Below, one piece after another: positions 43,957-53,331 of a stretch of DNA of 61,659 nucleotides (positions are counted from its first letter, which is position 1; each line of letters opens with the position of its first letter). The notes beneath the pieces are model-generated. The model saw nothing but the letters and a program-made list of their open reading frames with translations, made no database searches and was not told where the DNA came from. The stretch lies in NCBI GenBank assembly GCA_020848995.1, contig JADLHA010000007.1, forward strand, positions 1 through 61,659, given 5' to 3'. Source of the DNA: Saprospiraceae bacterium. Lineage in GTDB: Bacteria > Bacteroidota > Bacteroidia > Chitinophagales > Saprospiraceae. Made by a program: the position numbers and the translations under genes.

Positions 43957-44026
43957 AACAATTCTGTCCTGGCCTCGGTTAATGATAAATAGGGTGCTAA
44001 AATTAACCAGGCCCGGACTAATTTAA

Positions 44027-44034
44027 TAACTTTG
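44027..44034 (+). promoter_or_regulatory. Candidate promoter -7 element (TAACTTTG) for ilvE
   Basis: TAACTTTG matches TAnnTTTG and ends 15 bp before the ilvE ATG. A TTA (44003-44005) stands at 21-bp spacing in place of the -33 TTG. Confidence 0.5.
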
Positions 44035-44049
44035 TAAAAACCACCAGGG

Positions 44050-45129
44050 ATGGACTATAAAATCAGCATTGATAGAACCAAGCACTCCAGGCTTGCGGAA
44101 GTGGATTTTAACAATATACCATTTGGTAAGGTCTTCGCTGACCATATGTTTGTTGCTGATTTTGATGGAAAACAATGGAAAAATTTTTCAATCCGGCCAT
44201 TGGAACGCTTGCTTTTTCATCCTGCGACGATGGCCTGGCACTACGGGCAGGCCATATTTGAAGGCATGAAGGCATCGGTCTCCTCCGAAGGGATTCCAAT
44301 GTTGTTCAGGCCAGAAGACCATGCCCGGAGGTTCAATGCCTCCGCTCAGCGCATGTGCATGCCGGCATTTCCCACAGACCTGTTCGTTGATGCGTTGAGT
44401 CGCCTCGTGTGGCTCGACCGGGAATGGATACCAAGAAACGAGGAATCAGCCCTATACATCCGCCCCGTTATGATGGCAACCGATGAGTTTGTAGGCGTCC
44501 GCTCCTCCGACACCTTCAAAATGATGATCATGAACCTCCCTTCGGGACCATATTACGCAAAACCCGTGTCCTTGCTGGTAGAAGAGAAATACGTACGCGC
44601 GGTGGACGGTGGTGTTGGCGAGGCTAAGGCCGCCGGTAACTACGGTGCTTCTCTGTATCCAACAAAACTCGCCAAGGAAAGAGGTTACGACCAGGTGATC
44701 TGGATGGATGCTCACGAATTCAAATACATCCAGGAGGTTGGCACCATGAACATATTCTTCGTTTTGAAAGACCGCGTCGTAACCCCCAACCTGAGTGGCA
44801 CCATCCTAAAGGGCATCACCCGCGACAGCCTCATTACCCTGATGCGCGAAAGGGGATACACCGTGGAGGAAAGACCTCTTACGATGGAAGAGATTCATGC
44901 CGCCTATAGGAAGGGTGACCTGGTTGAAGCATTCGGAGCCGGTACGGCAGCTGTGGTTGCCCACGTCGACCGCATTGGTTACAAAGGAGAAGACCTGATC
45001 CTTGACCAACAAAACTGGGAACTCTCCAGGTCTCTGAAAGCCGAGATTAACGGAATCCGATCCGGAAGGATCCAGGATCGCCATGGCTGGATCCACCCCG
45101 TCAAAGTCGAAGAGTCGGTTGCCATATGA
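44050..45129 (+). CDS. ilvE: Branched-chain amino acid aminotransferase
   Basis: A 359-residue class IV PLP aminotransferase that interconverts leucine, isoleucine and valine with their 2-oxo acids, using glutamate. The PLP lysine is K193 in GEAKAAGNYGASL, a context typical of the 350-residue bacterial/eukaryotic-type BCATs. Other family marks are YGQAIFEGMKA near the start, YIRPVMMATDE, EVGTMNIFFV and the late FGAGTAAVVAHV. ATG 44050 follows a good promoter motif. It is a single-gene unit with a weak hairpin after it. Confidence 0.94.
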   Translation: MDYKISIDRTKHSRLAEVDFNNIPFGKVFADHMFVADFDGKQWKNFSIRPLERLLFHPATMAWHYGQAIFEGMKASVSSEGIPMLFRPEDHARRFNASAQRMCMPAFPTDLFVDALSRLVWLDREWIPRNEESALYIRPVMMATDEFVGVRSSDTFKMMIMNLPSGPYYAKPVSLLVEEKYVRAVDGGVGEAKAAGNYGASLYPTKLAKERGYDQVIWMDAHEFKYIQEVGTMNIFFVLKDRVVTPNLSGTILKGITRDSLITLMRERGYTVEERPLTMEEIHAAYRKGDLVEAFGAGTAAVVAHVDRIGYKGEDLILDQQNWELSRSLKAEINGIRSGRIQDRHGWIHPVKVEESVAI

Positions 45130-45170
45130 ACACCTTCGACGCCTTCCCGAATGGAGAAGGTGTCTTTCCT
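45130..45170 (+). terminator. Weak terminator-like hairpin after ilvE
   Basis: ACACCTTC (45130-45137) can pair with GAAGGTGT (45156-45163) across an 18-nt loop, followed by CTTTCCTT. The T-tract is broken and the loop is long, so termination here is uncertain. Confidence 0.4.
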
Positions 45171-45213
45171 TAAATAGGCACGAAGGATATACCCATTGCC
45201 CCAGGGGCTGAGC

Positions 45214-45975
45214 TCAACGGTCGTTTGCTTTGATCATACGCCGATGTACCAGTTGTTTGCCATCAGAGGCAATGAACAGGTATGCGCCCGGTTTCCAGTG
45301 ACGCGCCGGCAGTCTCAGGCTGAAGAATCCATTTTCTGAGTAAAGGCTTCCTCGTTCGATGACCTGCCCTAGCAGATCACTGACCTGAAATTCAATCGAT
45401 CCCGTTCCTGCAGCTTCCAAAACGATGCTTGCGACATCCGTGAATGGGTTGGGGGATACCTTGACTGAAAACGCCTTTGCCCGTTGCGGTTCCACGACAT
45501 CAACCGGGTCTTGAAGTTTTTCAGCCGCAAAGCGAATTTCGGAAAGGCCACCACACTCGCCTCCATGGGTACTCAGCGAGGTAAGCAGGATGTAACGGGC
45601 AGAGGAAATGGGGACGTCCTCCCAGGCAGCACCTTCGTAGCGGTTATGCCCGGGTGCACGTTCGAGTGCGATCGATCCTGCCGAACGCCAGGCAACGGAA
45701 TCCTCAGAGTAATCAATGCTAATTTCCCGCATCCCCCAGTCCAAACGGTCCGGGTCATTCAGGTTCCAGCATTTGATCTGGTGAATGCGATAATGCTTGT
45801 TCAGATCAAAAAGGATCCAGTGACTGGAATCCCTTGCAGGGTTGGGATTGGGCTTTGGAGAACACGAGATCCAGGCATCTGTCCAATTGGTTGAGTGCCT
45901 CTCCGGGAAGCACTGGGCAGAAAGTACCAGGGTAATGAAGCTAAAGCAGAGGGTTATCAGTGGTCGTATGGACAT
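45214..45975 (-). CDS. Secreted discoidin-like protein with T9SS sorting domain
   Basis: A 253-residue exported protein. The signal peptide is IRPLITLCFSFITLVLSAQ. Residues about 25-150 resemble an F5/8 type C (discoidin) ligand-binding domain: SSHWILFDLNKHYRIHQIKCWN, then ISIDYSEDSVAWRSAGSIAL and SARYILLTS. The last 85 residues are a type A T9SS sorting domain (VSPNPFTDVASIVLEAAG, VSDLLGQVIERG, GAYLFIASDGKQLVHRRMIK). It starts 3 bp after the DUF1501 gene stop and so belongs to that operon. Carbohydrate or protein binding at the surface is likely but unproven. Confidence 0.8.
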   Translation of the reverse strand: MSIRPLITLCFSFITLVLSAQCFPERHSTNWTDAWISCSPKPNPNPARDSSHWILFDLNKHYRIHQIKCWNLNDPDRLDWGMREISIDYSEDSVAWRSAGSIALERAPGHNRYEGAAWEDVPISSARYILLTSLSTHGGECGGLSEIRFAAEKLQDPVDVVEPQRAKAFSVKVSPNPFTDVASIVLEAAGTGSIEFQVSDLLGQVIERGSLYSENGFFSLRLPARHWKPGAYLFIASDGKQLVHRRMIKANDR

Positions 45976-45978
45976 GGC

Positions 45979-47382
45979 TTACATTTTTAGAAAACCGATT
46001 GGTGCATTTGAAGACTGGGGGTCGTAAAACCGTTCGAGGTTGGGGAATAAGTAGGACAGGTCGCTTTTTGCAGCGCCCATCCACAAGGCAAATTCAGCAA
46101 AGTATTGGTCTGCCGAAGTCGTTGGAATGATGACGCCGTCGTATACATTGAGCGCACCATTCGGCGCCAGCAGCGGATACTGACCGAAGATCCTTTTGCC
46201 GATTACCGCACCCCCCATGACCAGTGCATTACCGCCCCAGGCATGGTCGGAACCGTTGCCGTTGGAGGTGAGGGAACGCCCGAACTCCGACATGGTAAAG
46301 GTGGTCACCTGGTCTGTCAGGCCGAGTTCTGTCATCGCCTGGTAAAATTCCCATAGTGCATCGTCGGCGACTCCCAGCATTTCCGTTTGGCTTTGGAGGA
46401 CTTCGTCGTGATGGTCCCATCCCTGAAAGTCGATAAAAAAGATCTGCCGGCGAAATCCGAGGGTTTCGTGTGCCGAAATGATGCGAGCCACCATCTCAAA
46501 GGATTTCGAGATGTAGTTGTCAGAAAATGCCGTTTGCAAGGGGGGAGCCTGCTCCAGTGCACTGGAAAAAAGCCGGTGACCATCGCGCGATTTGCGGATG
46601 ACGTCGATGTACGTTTGTTGGAATGCATCGGAGTAGTGGTGATCGATCAGGGAGTCCAGCGCAATTCCACGCGCGCGGTTGAAATAGTCGTACATCCCGT
46701 TTGCACCATACCCTTCGATACCCAGACTTCCACGCTCGGGATCAATGACAAACTCCACGGTCTCGTTGCCAGTCTGAAACACATTTGTTCCGGCAAGCGA
46801 AATGTTCATTGAGATTTCACCAACGCTGTTGGTGTCGTGCACGAGGTCTGCAAGGCGACCACCCCAGCCAATGGTCGATCTCCGGTCTGCAAGCGACGAC
46901 TGCCATTGCTGGCTCTGGTCGGAGTGCGACAACAATCCCAGGGGAAGATTGGCCGTTCCGGTATAAAAGGGATCCTTTTCAGTGGGTTCCAGCAATGTGC
47001 CTACGTTACTAACAAACGTTAGTTTGTCATTCTGGAAAAGACTCTGGCAGCGGGGCATTGAAGGGTGCAGGCCAAAAGTCCTGCCAGGAGTATTGTTATT
47101 GGAGATTTGCAACAACTCGGTTTTTGGGATGGCCAGGTTGCCGCGGGATTTCTGATAGTCGCTGTATTCTTTGTTGCTCATGGGGACGAGCATGTTGAAG
47201 GAATCGTTCCCCCCGGAGAGCATCAGGCAAACCAACGCCCGGTATGATGGGTCGTAGGAGAGATTGCCCGAAGCAAGTGCGTTGATCCCCTTCAGATGCA
47301 GGAGTGCATTTACCAGGGAAGTGCTGCCAAGTGCGGCACAACTTGCCTGGCCTAAAAATTGTCTGCGAGTGGTCTTTTTCAT
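45979..47382 (-). CDS. DUF1501 protein with Tat-type signal
   Basis: A 467-residue exported protein. The N-terminus TRRQFLGQASCAALGS is a twin-arginine signal, so it is probably folded before export. The body matches DUF1501: LMLSGGNDSFNMLVP, FGLHPSMPRCQSLFQND, VSNVGTLLEPTEK, and late FTMSEFGRSLTSNGNGSDHAWGGNALVMGG. DUF1501 is related to the alkaline-phosphatase/sulfatase superfamily; its function is not established. Genes for DUF1501 and DUF1800 proteins are regularly adjacent, as here (9 bp), which suggests joint action. Confidence 0.88.
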   Translation of the reverse strand: MKKTTRRQFLGQASCAALGSTSLVNALLHLKGINALASGNLSYDPSYRALVCLMLSGGNDSFNMLVPMSNKEYSDYQKSRGNLAIPKTELLQISNNNTPGRTFGLHPSMPRCQSLFQNDKLTFVSNVGTLLEPTEKDPFYTGTANLPLGLLSHSDQSQQWQSSLADRRSTIGWGGRLADLVHDTNSVGEISMNISLAGTNVFQTGNETVEFVIDPERGSLGIEGYGANGMYDYFNRARGIALDSLIDHHYSDAFQQTYIDVIRKSRDGHRLFSSALEQAPPLQTAFSDNYISKSFEMVARIISAHETLGFRRQIFFIDFQGWDHHDEVLQSQTEMLGVADDALWEFYQAMTELGLTDQVTTFTMSEFGRSLTSNGNGSDHAWGGNALVMGGAVIGKRIFGQYPLLAPNGALNVYDGVIIPTTSADQYFAEFALWMGAAKSDLSYLFPNLERFYDPQSSNAPIGFLKM

Positions 47383-47391
47383 GTCCTTGCC

Positions 47392-49197
47392 TTATTTGAA
47401 AATGGCGTAATCCGGAGAAATCATGACCAGGTAGATGGCCATTCGAACGCGTTCCCTTCGGTAATTTCCATTGATGAACTTTTCGATGGCCTTCCGGATG
47501 ATGCTTCGCGTGCGGTCACTGAGTTGGCCATGCGTCAGCAGGATGTCGAGTTGGTTGATCAGGACTTCTGCATCCTGAGCAAGTGCTTCCAATTCGGAAA
47601 GATTCATAATGGCATAAGGATCATCCGGTTCCCAACTCGCCATGACATAGTTGTTTATGGCCCAACTGTCGACCAGATTGAGGTATCCGATGCTGGTCCG
47701 TGCATTGTGGATCTGGAATTCCGGACCTACCAGCCCGAGCTGATCGAGCGGACCTCGCGGACGAAAAAAGGGAGAGAAAAAGTTGAAGACAGAGGGTGAA
47801 GCCAGGGGAAGCTGACCCGTGGATAACCAAAAGTCGTATCCCGTATTCCAGAAACGGCCGTAATACTGTTCGACGTCGATGGCACGGCAAAAATGGGTAT
47901 ACCGCAACAGGGGCTCGCGCAATTGTCCATTCCTTGAATCCTGAAGAGCTTCACAGGTCCGTGCCTCCGGGTCGAGTAAGATGGCCCGGATAACAGCGCC
48001 AAGATTGCCGCGAACTCCGAGTCCATCGTCGGCAAATACGGCAGCGACCCTGCCCACGTATTCCGGAGTGGGGTTGGATTTGATCATCCGCTGGATGAGC
48101 TGCTTGCAGATAAATGGACCGGTGTTGGGGTGGTGGAATAGGGCATCGAGCGCAAGTTCAATGTCCTCCATGCCACTGGATCCGGGAGGAATTTCCGTTC
48201 CATTTACCAGGTACTTGGGCCCCGGTTCGTGCCAGCGCTCGTACATGCGCATTGGGGCCGTCATGTCGGCAAAGTAAATTCCCATGCCGAAAATGGCAGT
48301 GTCGAGATACATATTGGGCACGACTTTCGATATGCCCAGTCCCGTAAAAACTTTGGCCAGTTCCTTAATGTCCCGTTGGTTGTAACTGGCGATGGACCGC
48401 CCCGCCGAGTCCAGTTTGTGGCTCCCATCGGGGTTGAGTTCGTACAGGCCAATGCTGAAGAGCTGCATGATCTCCCGTGCAAAATTTTCATCGGGGTGGG
48501 TGTTTTCTACCGTATCGGTTTTGGGATTGTTGAGATGACTCAGGTAGTATCCCATGGCCGGATGCAAGGCCACGTCCCGCAGCAGTTCCCGGTAATTGCC
48601 AAAGGCATTGCGCTTGAAGATGTCGTAATAACTCGCTATCCCTTCCCCGTATCCCTGCAAATCCGATTCGATCGATACCACAAAAATCTCGCTGAGCGCA
48701 AAAGCAACGCGTTGCCTTAACCGGTCGTTGTATAGCATGTGCTGATTCCACCACGCGTATTGTATCTGCAGCCAGTTGGCATACATCGGCGCATCGATGG
48801 AATCGCCTCCCGTGAGGTAGTGCCATTCGATGACTTCCTTAAGGACCTCGCGAGTTTCCTCCAGCATCGTCCGGTAGGGAAGGGCCATCTGACGGTCAAT
48901 CCATGTTCCGAAATCTGCACCAGCCAAACTCCTGATTTCCTCATAGGGGGAACCAAGCGTAGCCTGGTAAAGGAAGCGGCTCGCTTCACATTGCGGACCG
49001 ATCAAACCATCGCCGTTAAACGCGACGTCTGCCGGGCAACTGTCCTTCCGGTTAAAGGGTTGCCAGTTCTCGCTTGAGTACACTTCGATCTCGGGATGGC
49101 TCGCACCTCCAAGGATCTGCACCTGAGCAGTCGTCCAGGTAAAAGTCAAAGATCCGAAAATCATTAAACCGGCTCTGACAGAACATCTTTTGATCAT
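47392..49197 (-). CDS. DUF1800 protein, exported
   Basis: A 601-residue protein starting at ATG 49197 (IKRCSVRAGLMIFGSLTFTWTTAQ signal); the TTG at 49212 is less likely. DUF1800 marks are ASRFLYQATLGSPYEEIRSL, the helical core LRQRVAFALSEIFVVS, and LNNPKTDTVENTHPDENFAREIMQLFSIGLYELNPDG, followed by FTGLG and the C-terminal ASPSVFNFFSPFFRPRGPLD. Function is unknown; the family is exported and pairs with DUF1501. First gene of a three-gene minus-strand operon (DUF1800, DUF1501, discoidin-like) with a good promoter just upstream. Confidence 0.87.
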   Translation of the reverse strand: MIKRCSVRAGLMIFGSLTFTWTTAQVQILGGASHPEIEVYSSENWQPFNRKDSCPADVAFNGDGLIGPQCEASRFLYQATLGSPYEEIRSLAGADFGTWIDRQMALPYRTMLEETREVLKEVIEWHYLTGGDSIDAPMYANWLQIQYAWWNQHMLYNDRLRQRVAFALSEIFVVSIESDLQGYGEGIASYYDIFKRNAFGNYRELLRDVALHPAMGYYLSHLNNPKTDTVENTHPDENFAREIMQLFSIGLYELNPDGSHKLDSAGRSIASYNQRDIKELAKVFTGLGISKVVPNMYLDTAIFGMGIYFADMTAPMRMYERWHEPGPKYLVNGTEIPPGSSGMEDIELALDALFHHPNTGPFICKQLIQRMIKSNPTPEYVGRVAAVFADDGLGVRGNLGAVIRAILLDPEARTCEALQDSRNGQLREPLLRYTHFCRAIDVEQYYGRFWNTGYDFWLSTGQLPLASPSVFNFFSPFFRPRGPLDQLGLVGPEFQIHNARTSIGYLNLVDSWAINNYVMASWEPDDPYAIMNLSELEALAQDAEVLINQLDILLTHGQLSDRTRSIIRKAIEKFINGNYRRERVRMAIYLVMISPDYAIFK

Positions 49198-49216
49198 ACG
49201 CGAAAAATTCAACTGC

Positions 49217-49249
49217 TAAATGTAAGTCCTGGATTGGATCACCGCCAAA
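49217..49249 (-). promoter_or_regulatory. Promoter for the DUF1800-DUF1501-discoidin operon
   Basis: On the minus strand a TTTG (-33; 49246-49249) is followed after exactly 21 bp by TACATTTA (-7; 49217-49224), one base from TAnnTTTG. The ATG at 49197 is 19 bp downstream of the -7 element. Confidence 0.5.
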
Positions 49250-49440
49250 CCATTTTGAGCAATTTGTCAAAAAATCAGGGATTCCCCGGAGACTTGGTAT
49301 GCTTCATATCAGTAGAAACCCTGAACAAAGTGCACTCCTCATCAAAGCCCATTCCAGGTAAAATCATGAGCATAATACTCCTTCTTGGCGGTTGAATGTT
49401 AAAATTGAAGCGGCAGGTAAGTCGTTACCGGCAAATCCCG

Positions 49441-49448
49441 TAACTTTG
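49441..49448 (+). promoter_or_regulatory. Candidate -7 element (TAACTTTG)
   Basis: TAACTTTG, identical to the ilvE motif, lies 26 bp before the ATG at 49475. No TTG occurs at the preferred -33 spacing. Confidence 0.4.
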
Positions 49449-49474
49449 ACCAGTCACCCTTTAACTTACCCGAT

Positions 49475-52400
49475 ATGAGAAATTTCGCGAACCGTATATG
49501 CGCTCTGACGCTCTTGGCCTTGATGTCCGTTTCAGTCCAAGGTCAGCTGTACGAGCATCTTAGCGGACCCTATGGAGGCGGTGCTAAAATGTACGAAGGC
49601 CGCAATGGAATTTTGTTTCAATATTCCGGCACATCAAGAGTGTTCTACCGGTCACTCGACGGAGGAACAAATTGGCAACTTGCGAGCCTGCCGACCAATG
49701 CTACTTCGGGCATTTTTTCCGTAGGTGCAGACGGCAGTTTATTCCTTCTTTTTTATAACGAAATTTTCAAATCGTCTGATAATGGGCTGTCCTGGGGCAA
49801 AATCAACCTGCCTCCCTTGCCATCAGTTGAAAAAGTCACTTCTTTGTCGGATGGTACCCTGTTATGCTTTGGTGATGTTTTCATCTACCGCAGTACCAAC
49901 AACGGACAGGATTGGACGCTGACTAATTTTGCTGGTGGAATTTTTGAAGCATTCCATCCTTCCCAACGGCCGGGGTGGGTCTTTGCAACTACTCTGGAAG
50001 AAATATTTCTATCCGTGGATGCCGGTCAAACCTGGTCAAGATTTTACAGAGACTACGCCCTGATACCTTTTGTCGATTTTGCGGAGAGTGCAACAGCAGG
50101 TTTCTTTTTTTCGGGTGATGATTTTATCCTGCATCTGGATTCCCTTGGAAAACTTGTGCTAAAAACAACCGTGCGTAAGTCGACGAATGGACCTGTGCAA
50201 ATGGCCCTCTCTAAAAACGGACGGCTGTTTGCTGTCGAAGACAAGACTGCTTATTATTCGGATGATTATGGAAAAACCTGGAATGATTTCTCTGATCAAG
50301 GAATAGACCTGGCACACTTTCAATATTTTTTTTCAAGTCGTTCCGGAACGATGTTCGGCATTCGACAGAATGGAAGTCTCTATCGTTCTGACGACAATGG
50401 GGTCGATTGGGCCTTTAGCGCCTTTGGCCTGCAGGATGCTTGGGTGCGCGAACTGGATTTCCTCAATGACCGGGAAATAATGGCGCGTACCAGCGACGGA
50501 TTGTTCTACTCCTCTGACAAAGGAAAGAAATGGAATTTGCTCGCAGTGCTCCTGGGAAATGTTGTCGACGATGTGCCGCGCGAGCGGGTAGCTATTGACG
50601 GAAGTGGCAACACGGCCTATTTTCTGGATGCAACCGGATTGTATCGCATAGACAAACCTGGAACGAACCCCGTACACATTCCGGCTGCCTTGTTCAATAC
50701 AAAACGCAGCTTTTCATTGCACGTACACCCGCTCACGTCAACCCTGTTTGCATGGGACGAGGCGGGATTCTACCGGTCGGAAAATGCCGGTACCCAATGG
50801 CAAGATCTGGGAATGGCAGGGATTCGGCAGGTTTATTCGTTCCCCTCGGGCGAAATGATCGCCATATCCGAGTCTGCCATTCTGAGGTCGGTCGACGATG
50901 GAAATCTGTGGGATCGCATTCATGTCTTTACGGACAAAATTTCTTTGTGCTCAAATCTGGCTACAAATGGGTATAGCCGGGCCTTCTTTATTGCCTTTGA
51001 TTTGGGCGGAGAAAGCATCCTCTACCGCAGCGACGATCGTGGCATGAGCTGGAATGGCCGGCAGGTAGCTGGTGACCAGGGGCTTCCGTTGAACCCGGCA
51101 GCAAGAATTGCATCCAGCCTGACCGGACAACTCTTTGCGACCGATGTCATTGCCGACCGGATACAAACGGTCCCTCCCGGAGGGAATGCTTTTAAAAGAT
51201 ATGGCGACGTACTGGAAAACATCAGGGGAATCTTCCTGGCCCCGGGTGGGCAACTTTATATGTGCACAGATTTTAGAGGCCTGTACCGTTCAATCCTGCC
51301 AGTCGCAGGTGGAAAAATACTGCAGGGAGTGGTCTATAAAGATGATGACAAGGATTGCCAGTTCTCCTCAGGAGAAATCCCGGTTGCGGGTGCTCTGGTT
51401 GAAGCTGACAACGGAAACGAACGACTGTTCGCTTTGTCAGACCGCCTTGGGCGGTATTATCTGCCACTGAACAACGGGAATTATGCGCTGCGCGTGCAGT
51501 CGCAGACGAGCTACTGGTTGAGCTGTATTGAAACGGTTGACGCGGCTTCTTATGATTTTTCAGTCGAGAAAACACTGGGCATCCAGACACAAACGACATG
51601 TCCCTACTTGCAGGTCGATGTTCAGGCGGCCTTTTTGAGAAGGTGTTTCTCCTCCTATTTATTTGTCAGCTATCAAAACGCCGGCACGCAGACTGCGAAT
51701 GATGCATGGATAGAAATAGAGCTCGATCCCTACCTCGATTTCAAATCGACCACAGGACCCCTCACCAGCCGTTCGGGGAATACGCTCCGTTTTGACCTGG
51801 GCAATGTGGATATCAATACAGGTGCCGATTTTTCGATCGAGGTTATGGTCCGGTGCGATGCCATTCCGGGTCAGGCTCATTGTGTCCGTGCGCACATTTA
51901 CCCCGATAGCCTGTGTAAAGCGCCTTCATTTGCACACATCGTTCAGAGTGCAGTCTGTGACGGGGATCGCTTGCTGTTCAAGCTGCACAACGACGGAAAT
52001 GCCGCTATGGCTGCACCGCTAAACTGGTACGTTGTCGACCGCAAGGAATCGGCTAAATCCATCGCCACCATTGCTTCGGGTACGTTTCAGCTGGACGCCG
52101 GAGAACGCTGGGAGTCGACCACGTTGGCACGGTCACACCTGCTGTTCGTTGCTGCTCAGGATCCTACCTATCCGAACGCCGGGCCCCTGCAAACAGAGGT
52201 CGTAGCCTGTGGCCTACAGCTCCCACCGGGATCGTTCCCGGTCCGCATCAGCAGGCTTGACGAGGCTGACCCCTTCGAATCCATACTCTGCCTCAATAAC
52301 CGGGGCAGTTTTGATCCCAATGACATCACGGGCTATCCCATTGGGATCACGGAGAGAAAGTACATAGCAACGGATCAGGAACTCGAATACCTCATTCGCT

Positions 52401-53011
52401 TCCAAAACACCGGTACGGATACGGCCTTCAGTGTGCGAATCGAAAATCCCATTCGCACGGATCTTTTTGACCTGTCTTCACTGGTACTTGGGTCTGCATC
52501 CCATCCCTGCACCATGAACCTTGAAGCTTCGGGAACGTTGATTTTCAGCTTCCCTGGAATCCAACTGCCCGATTCGTCCGTGAATGAACCTGGATCTCAC
52601 GGCTTTATTCAATACCGCATCCGTCCGGCCGCACAAGTCAAGGAGGGAACGCAACTGCTCAATGATGCCCAAATATTTTTTGATTTCAACCCGGGGGTAA
52701 ATACGAATACCGATTTTCACACACTGGGTTTGCCCATTCCGGTCAATCTAAGACCTGCGGATGCGCACCGACGTGAACAAATGTTCGTATCGCCCAATCC
52801 GGCAAGTGGAACCGCTATCTTGCATTTGCCTGGCGGCATTTCAGGGATGTTGCGGGTAATCAATGCTTCCGGAAAAATCGTATGGCAATCCTTCGCATCC
52901 GGGGGCGAATCGTGGCTGGCACTGCCCGAATTGGAATGTGGCCTGTACTGGGTGAATTTCGATGCCGCGAAGGGTCGGTCAATGCGAAGCGCATTTTCTG
53001 TTCAGCGCTAA
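49475..53011 (+). CDS. Secreted Asp-box beta-propeller protein with T9SS sorting domain
   Basis: A 1,178-residue exported protein. After the signal peptide (NRICALTLLALMSVSVQGQ), residues about 40-600 hold at least ten Asp-box turns (SLDGGTNWQL, SSDNGLSWGK, STNNGQDWTL, SVDAGQTWSR, SDDYGKTWND, SDDNGVDWAF, SSDKGKKWNL, SENAGTQWQD, SVDDGNLWDR, SDDRGMSWNG), the fold of sialidase/VPS10-type propellers, without the catalytic residues of a sialidase being evident. Then an SdrD-B-like domain (about 612-680, VVYKDDDKDCQF), a conserved-repeat region (about 946-1090, SFDPNDI...YLIRFQNTGTDTA) and a type A sorting domain (1103-1178, VSPNPASGTAIL). Probably a surface or secreted binding protein. Confidence 0.85.
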   Translation: MRNFANRICALTLLALMSVSVQGQLYEHLSGPYGGGAKMYEGRNGILFQYSGTSRVFYRSLDGGTNWQLASLPTNATSGIFSVGADGSLFLLFYNEIFKSSDNGLSWGKINLPPLPSVEKVTSLSDGTLLCFGDVFIYRSTNNGQDWTLTNFAGGIFEAFHPSQRPGWVFATTLEEIFLSVDAGQTWSRFYRDYALIPFVDFAESATAGFFFSGDDFILHLDSLGKLVLKTTVRKSTNGPVQMALSKNGRLFAVEDKTAYYSDDYGKTWNDFSDQGIDLAHFQYFFSSRSGTMFGIRQNGSLYRSDDNGVDWAFSAFGLQDAWVRELDFLNDREIMARTSDGLFYSSDKGKKWNLLAVLLGNVVDDVPRERVAIDGSGNTAYFLDATGLYRIDKPGTNPVHIPAALFNTKRSFSLHVHPLTSTLFAWDEAGFYRSENAGTQWQDLGMAGIRQVYSFPSGEMIAISESAILRSVDDGNLWDRIHVFTDKISLCSNLATNGYSRAFFIAFDLGGESILYRSDDRGMSWNGRQVAGDQGLPLNPAARIASSLTGQLFATDVIADRIQTVPPGGNAFKRYGDVLENIRGIFLAPGGQLYMCTDFRGLYRSILPVAGGKILQGVVYKDDDKDCQFSSGEIPVAGALVEADNGNERLFALSDRLGRYYLPLNNGNYALRVQSQTSYWLSCIETVDAASYDFSVEKTLGIQTQTTCPYLQVDVQAAFLRRCFSSYLFVSYQNAGTQTANDAWIEIELDPYLDFKSTTGPLTSRSGNTLRFDLGNVDINTGADFSIEVMVRCDAIPGQAHCVRAHIYPDSLCKAPSFAHIVQSAVCDGDRLLFKLHNDGNAAMAAPLNWYVVDRKESAKSIATIASGTFQLDAGERWESTTLARSHLLFVAAQDPTYPNAGPLQTEVVACGLQLPPGSFPVRISRLDEADPFESILCLNNRGSFDPNDITGYPIGITERKYIATDQELEYLIRFQNTGTDTAFSVRIENPIRTDLFDLSSLVLGSASHPCTMNLEASGTLIFSFPGIQLPDSSVNEPGSHGFIQYRIRPAAQVKEGTQLLNDAQIFFDFNPGVNTNTDFHTLGLPIPVNLRPADAHRREQMFVSPNPASGTAILHLPGGISGMLRVINASGKIVWQSFASGGESWLALPELECGLYWVNFDAAKGRSMRSAFSVQR

Positions 53012-53331
53012 ACCCAGATGAATTTAAATACGGTCCTAAGAAAAGTTGATCAGACCAACTCTGCAATGAAAGGTGCCAGCCTCTGAAAGTGGAACGAAGC
53101 AGCATAAGCACTTGCGACAAAAAGAGCAGGATCGACAAAATGTCAGACGGCTTGGACTGAAGGTTTTTTATGAAGAATTGGTTGCAGGCAATTTTCTGTT
53201 TTGAAAGAGGAATCAGTAAAACACCAGGATTCAACAAGCGCGATGGATTCAGCCATTCAGATGCCATGAGACCTTTTATGGGTATGGAAGGGCGTCGCAG
53301 GGCTCGTTCGGATCACCGAAAATTCAATCTT
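53012..53331. other. Intergenic region without recognised features
   Basis: These 320 bp separate two T9SS cargo genes. The frame of the downstream peptidase is open back to 53170, but that stretch has no conserved sequence and precedes a proper signal peptide, so I treat it as non-coding. No TAnnTTTG motif or convincing terminator was seen; there is only a small AGTTG/CAACT hairpin near 53046-53062. Confidence 0.5.

Noticed and set aside
53170-53331. 54-codon N-terminal extension of the M1 peptidase
   Set aside because: It is basic and unstructured and precedes a proper signal peptide at 53332; an exported enzyme needs that signal at its start.
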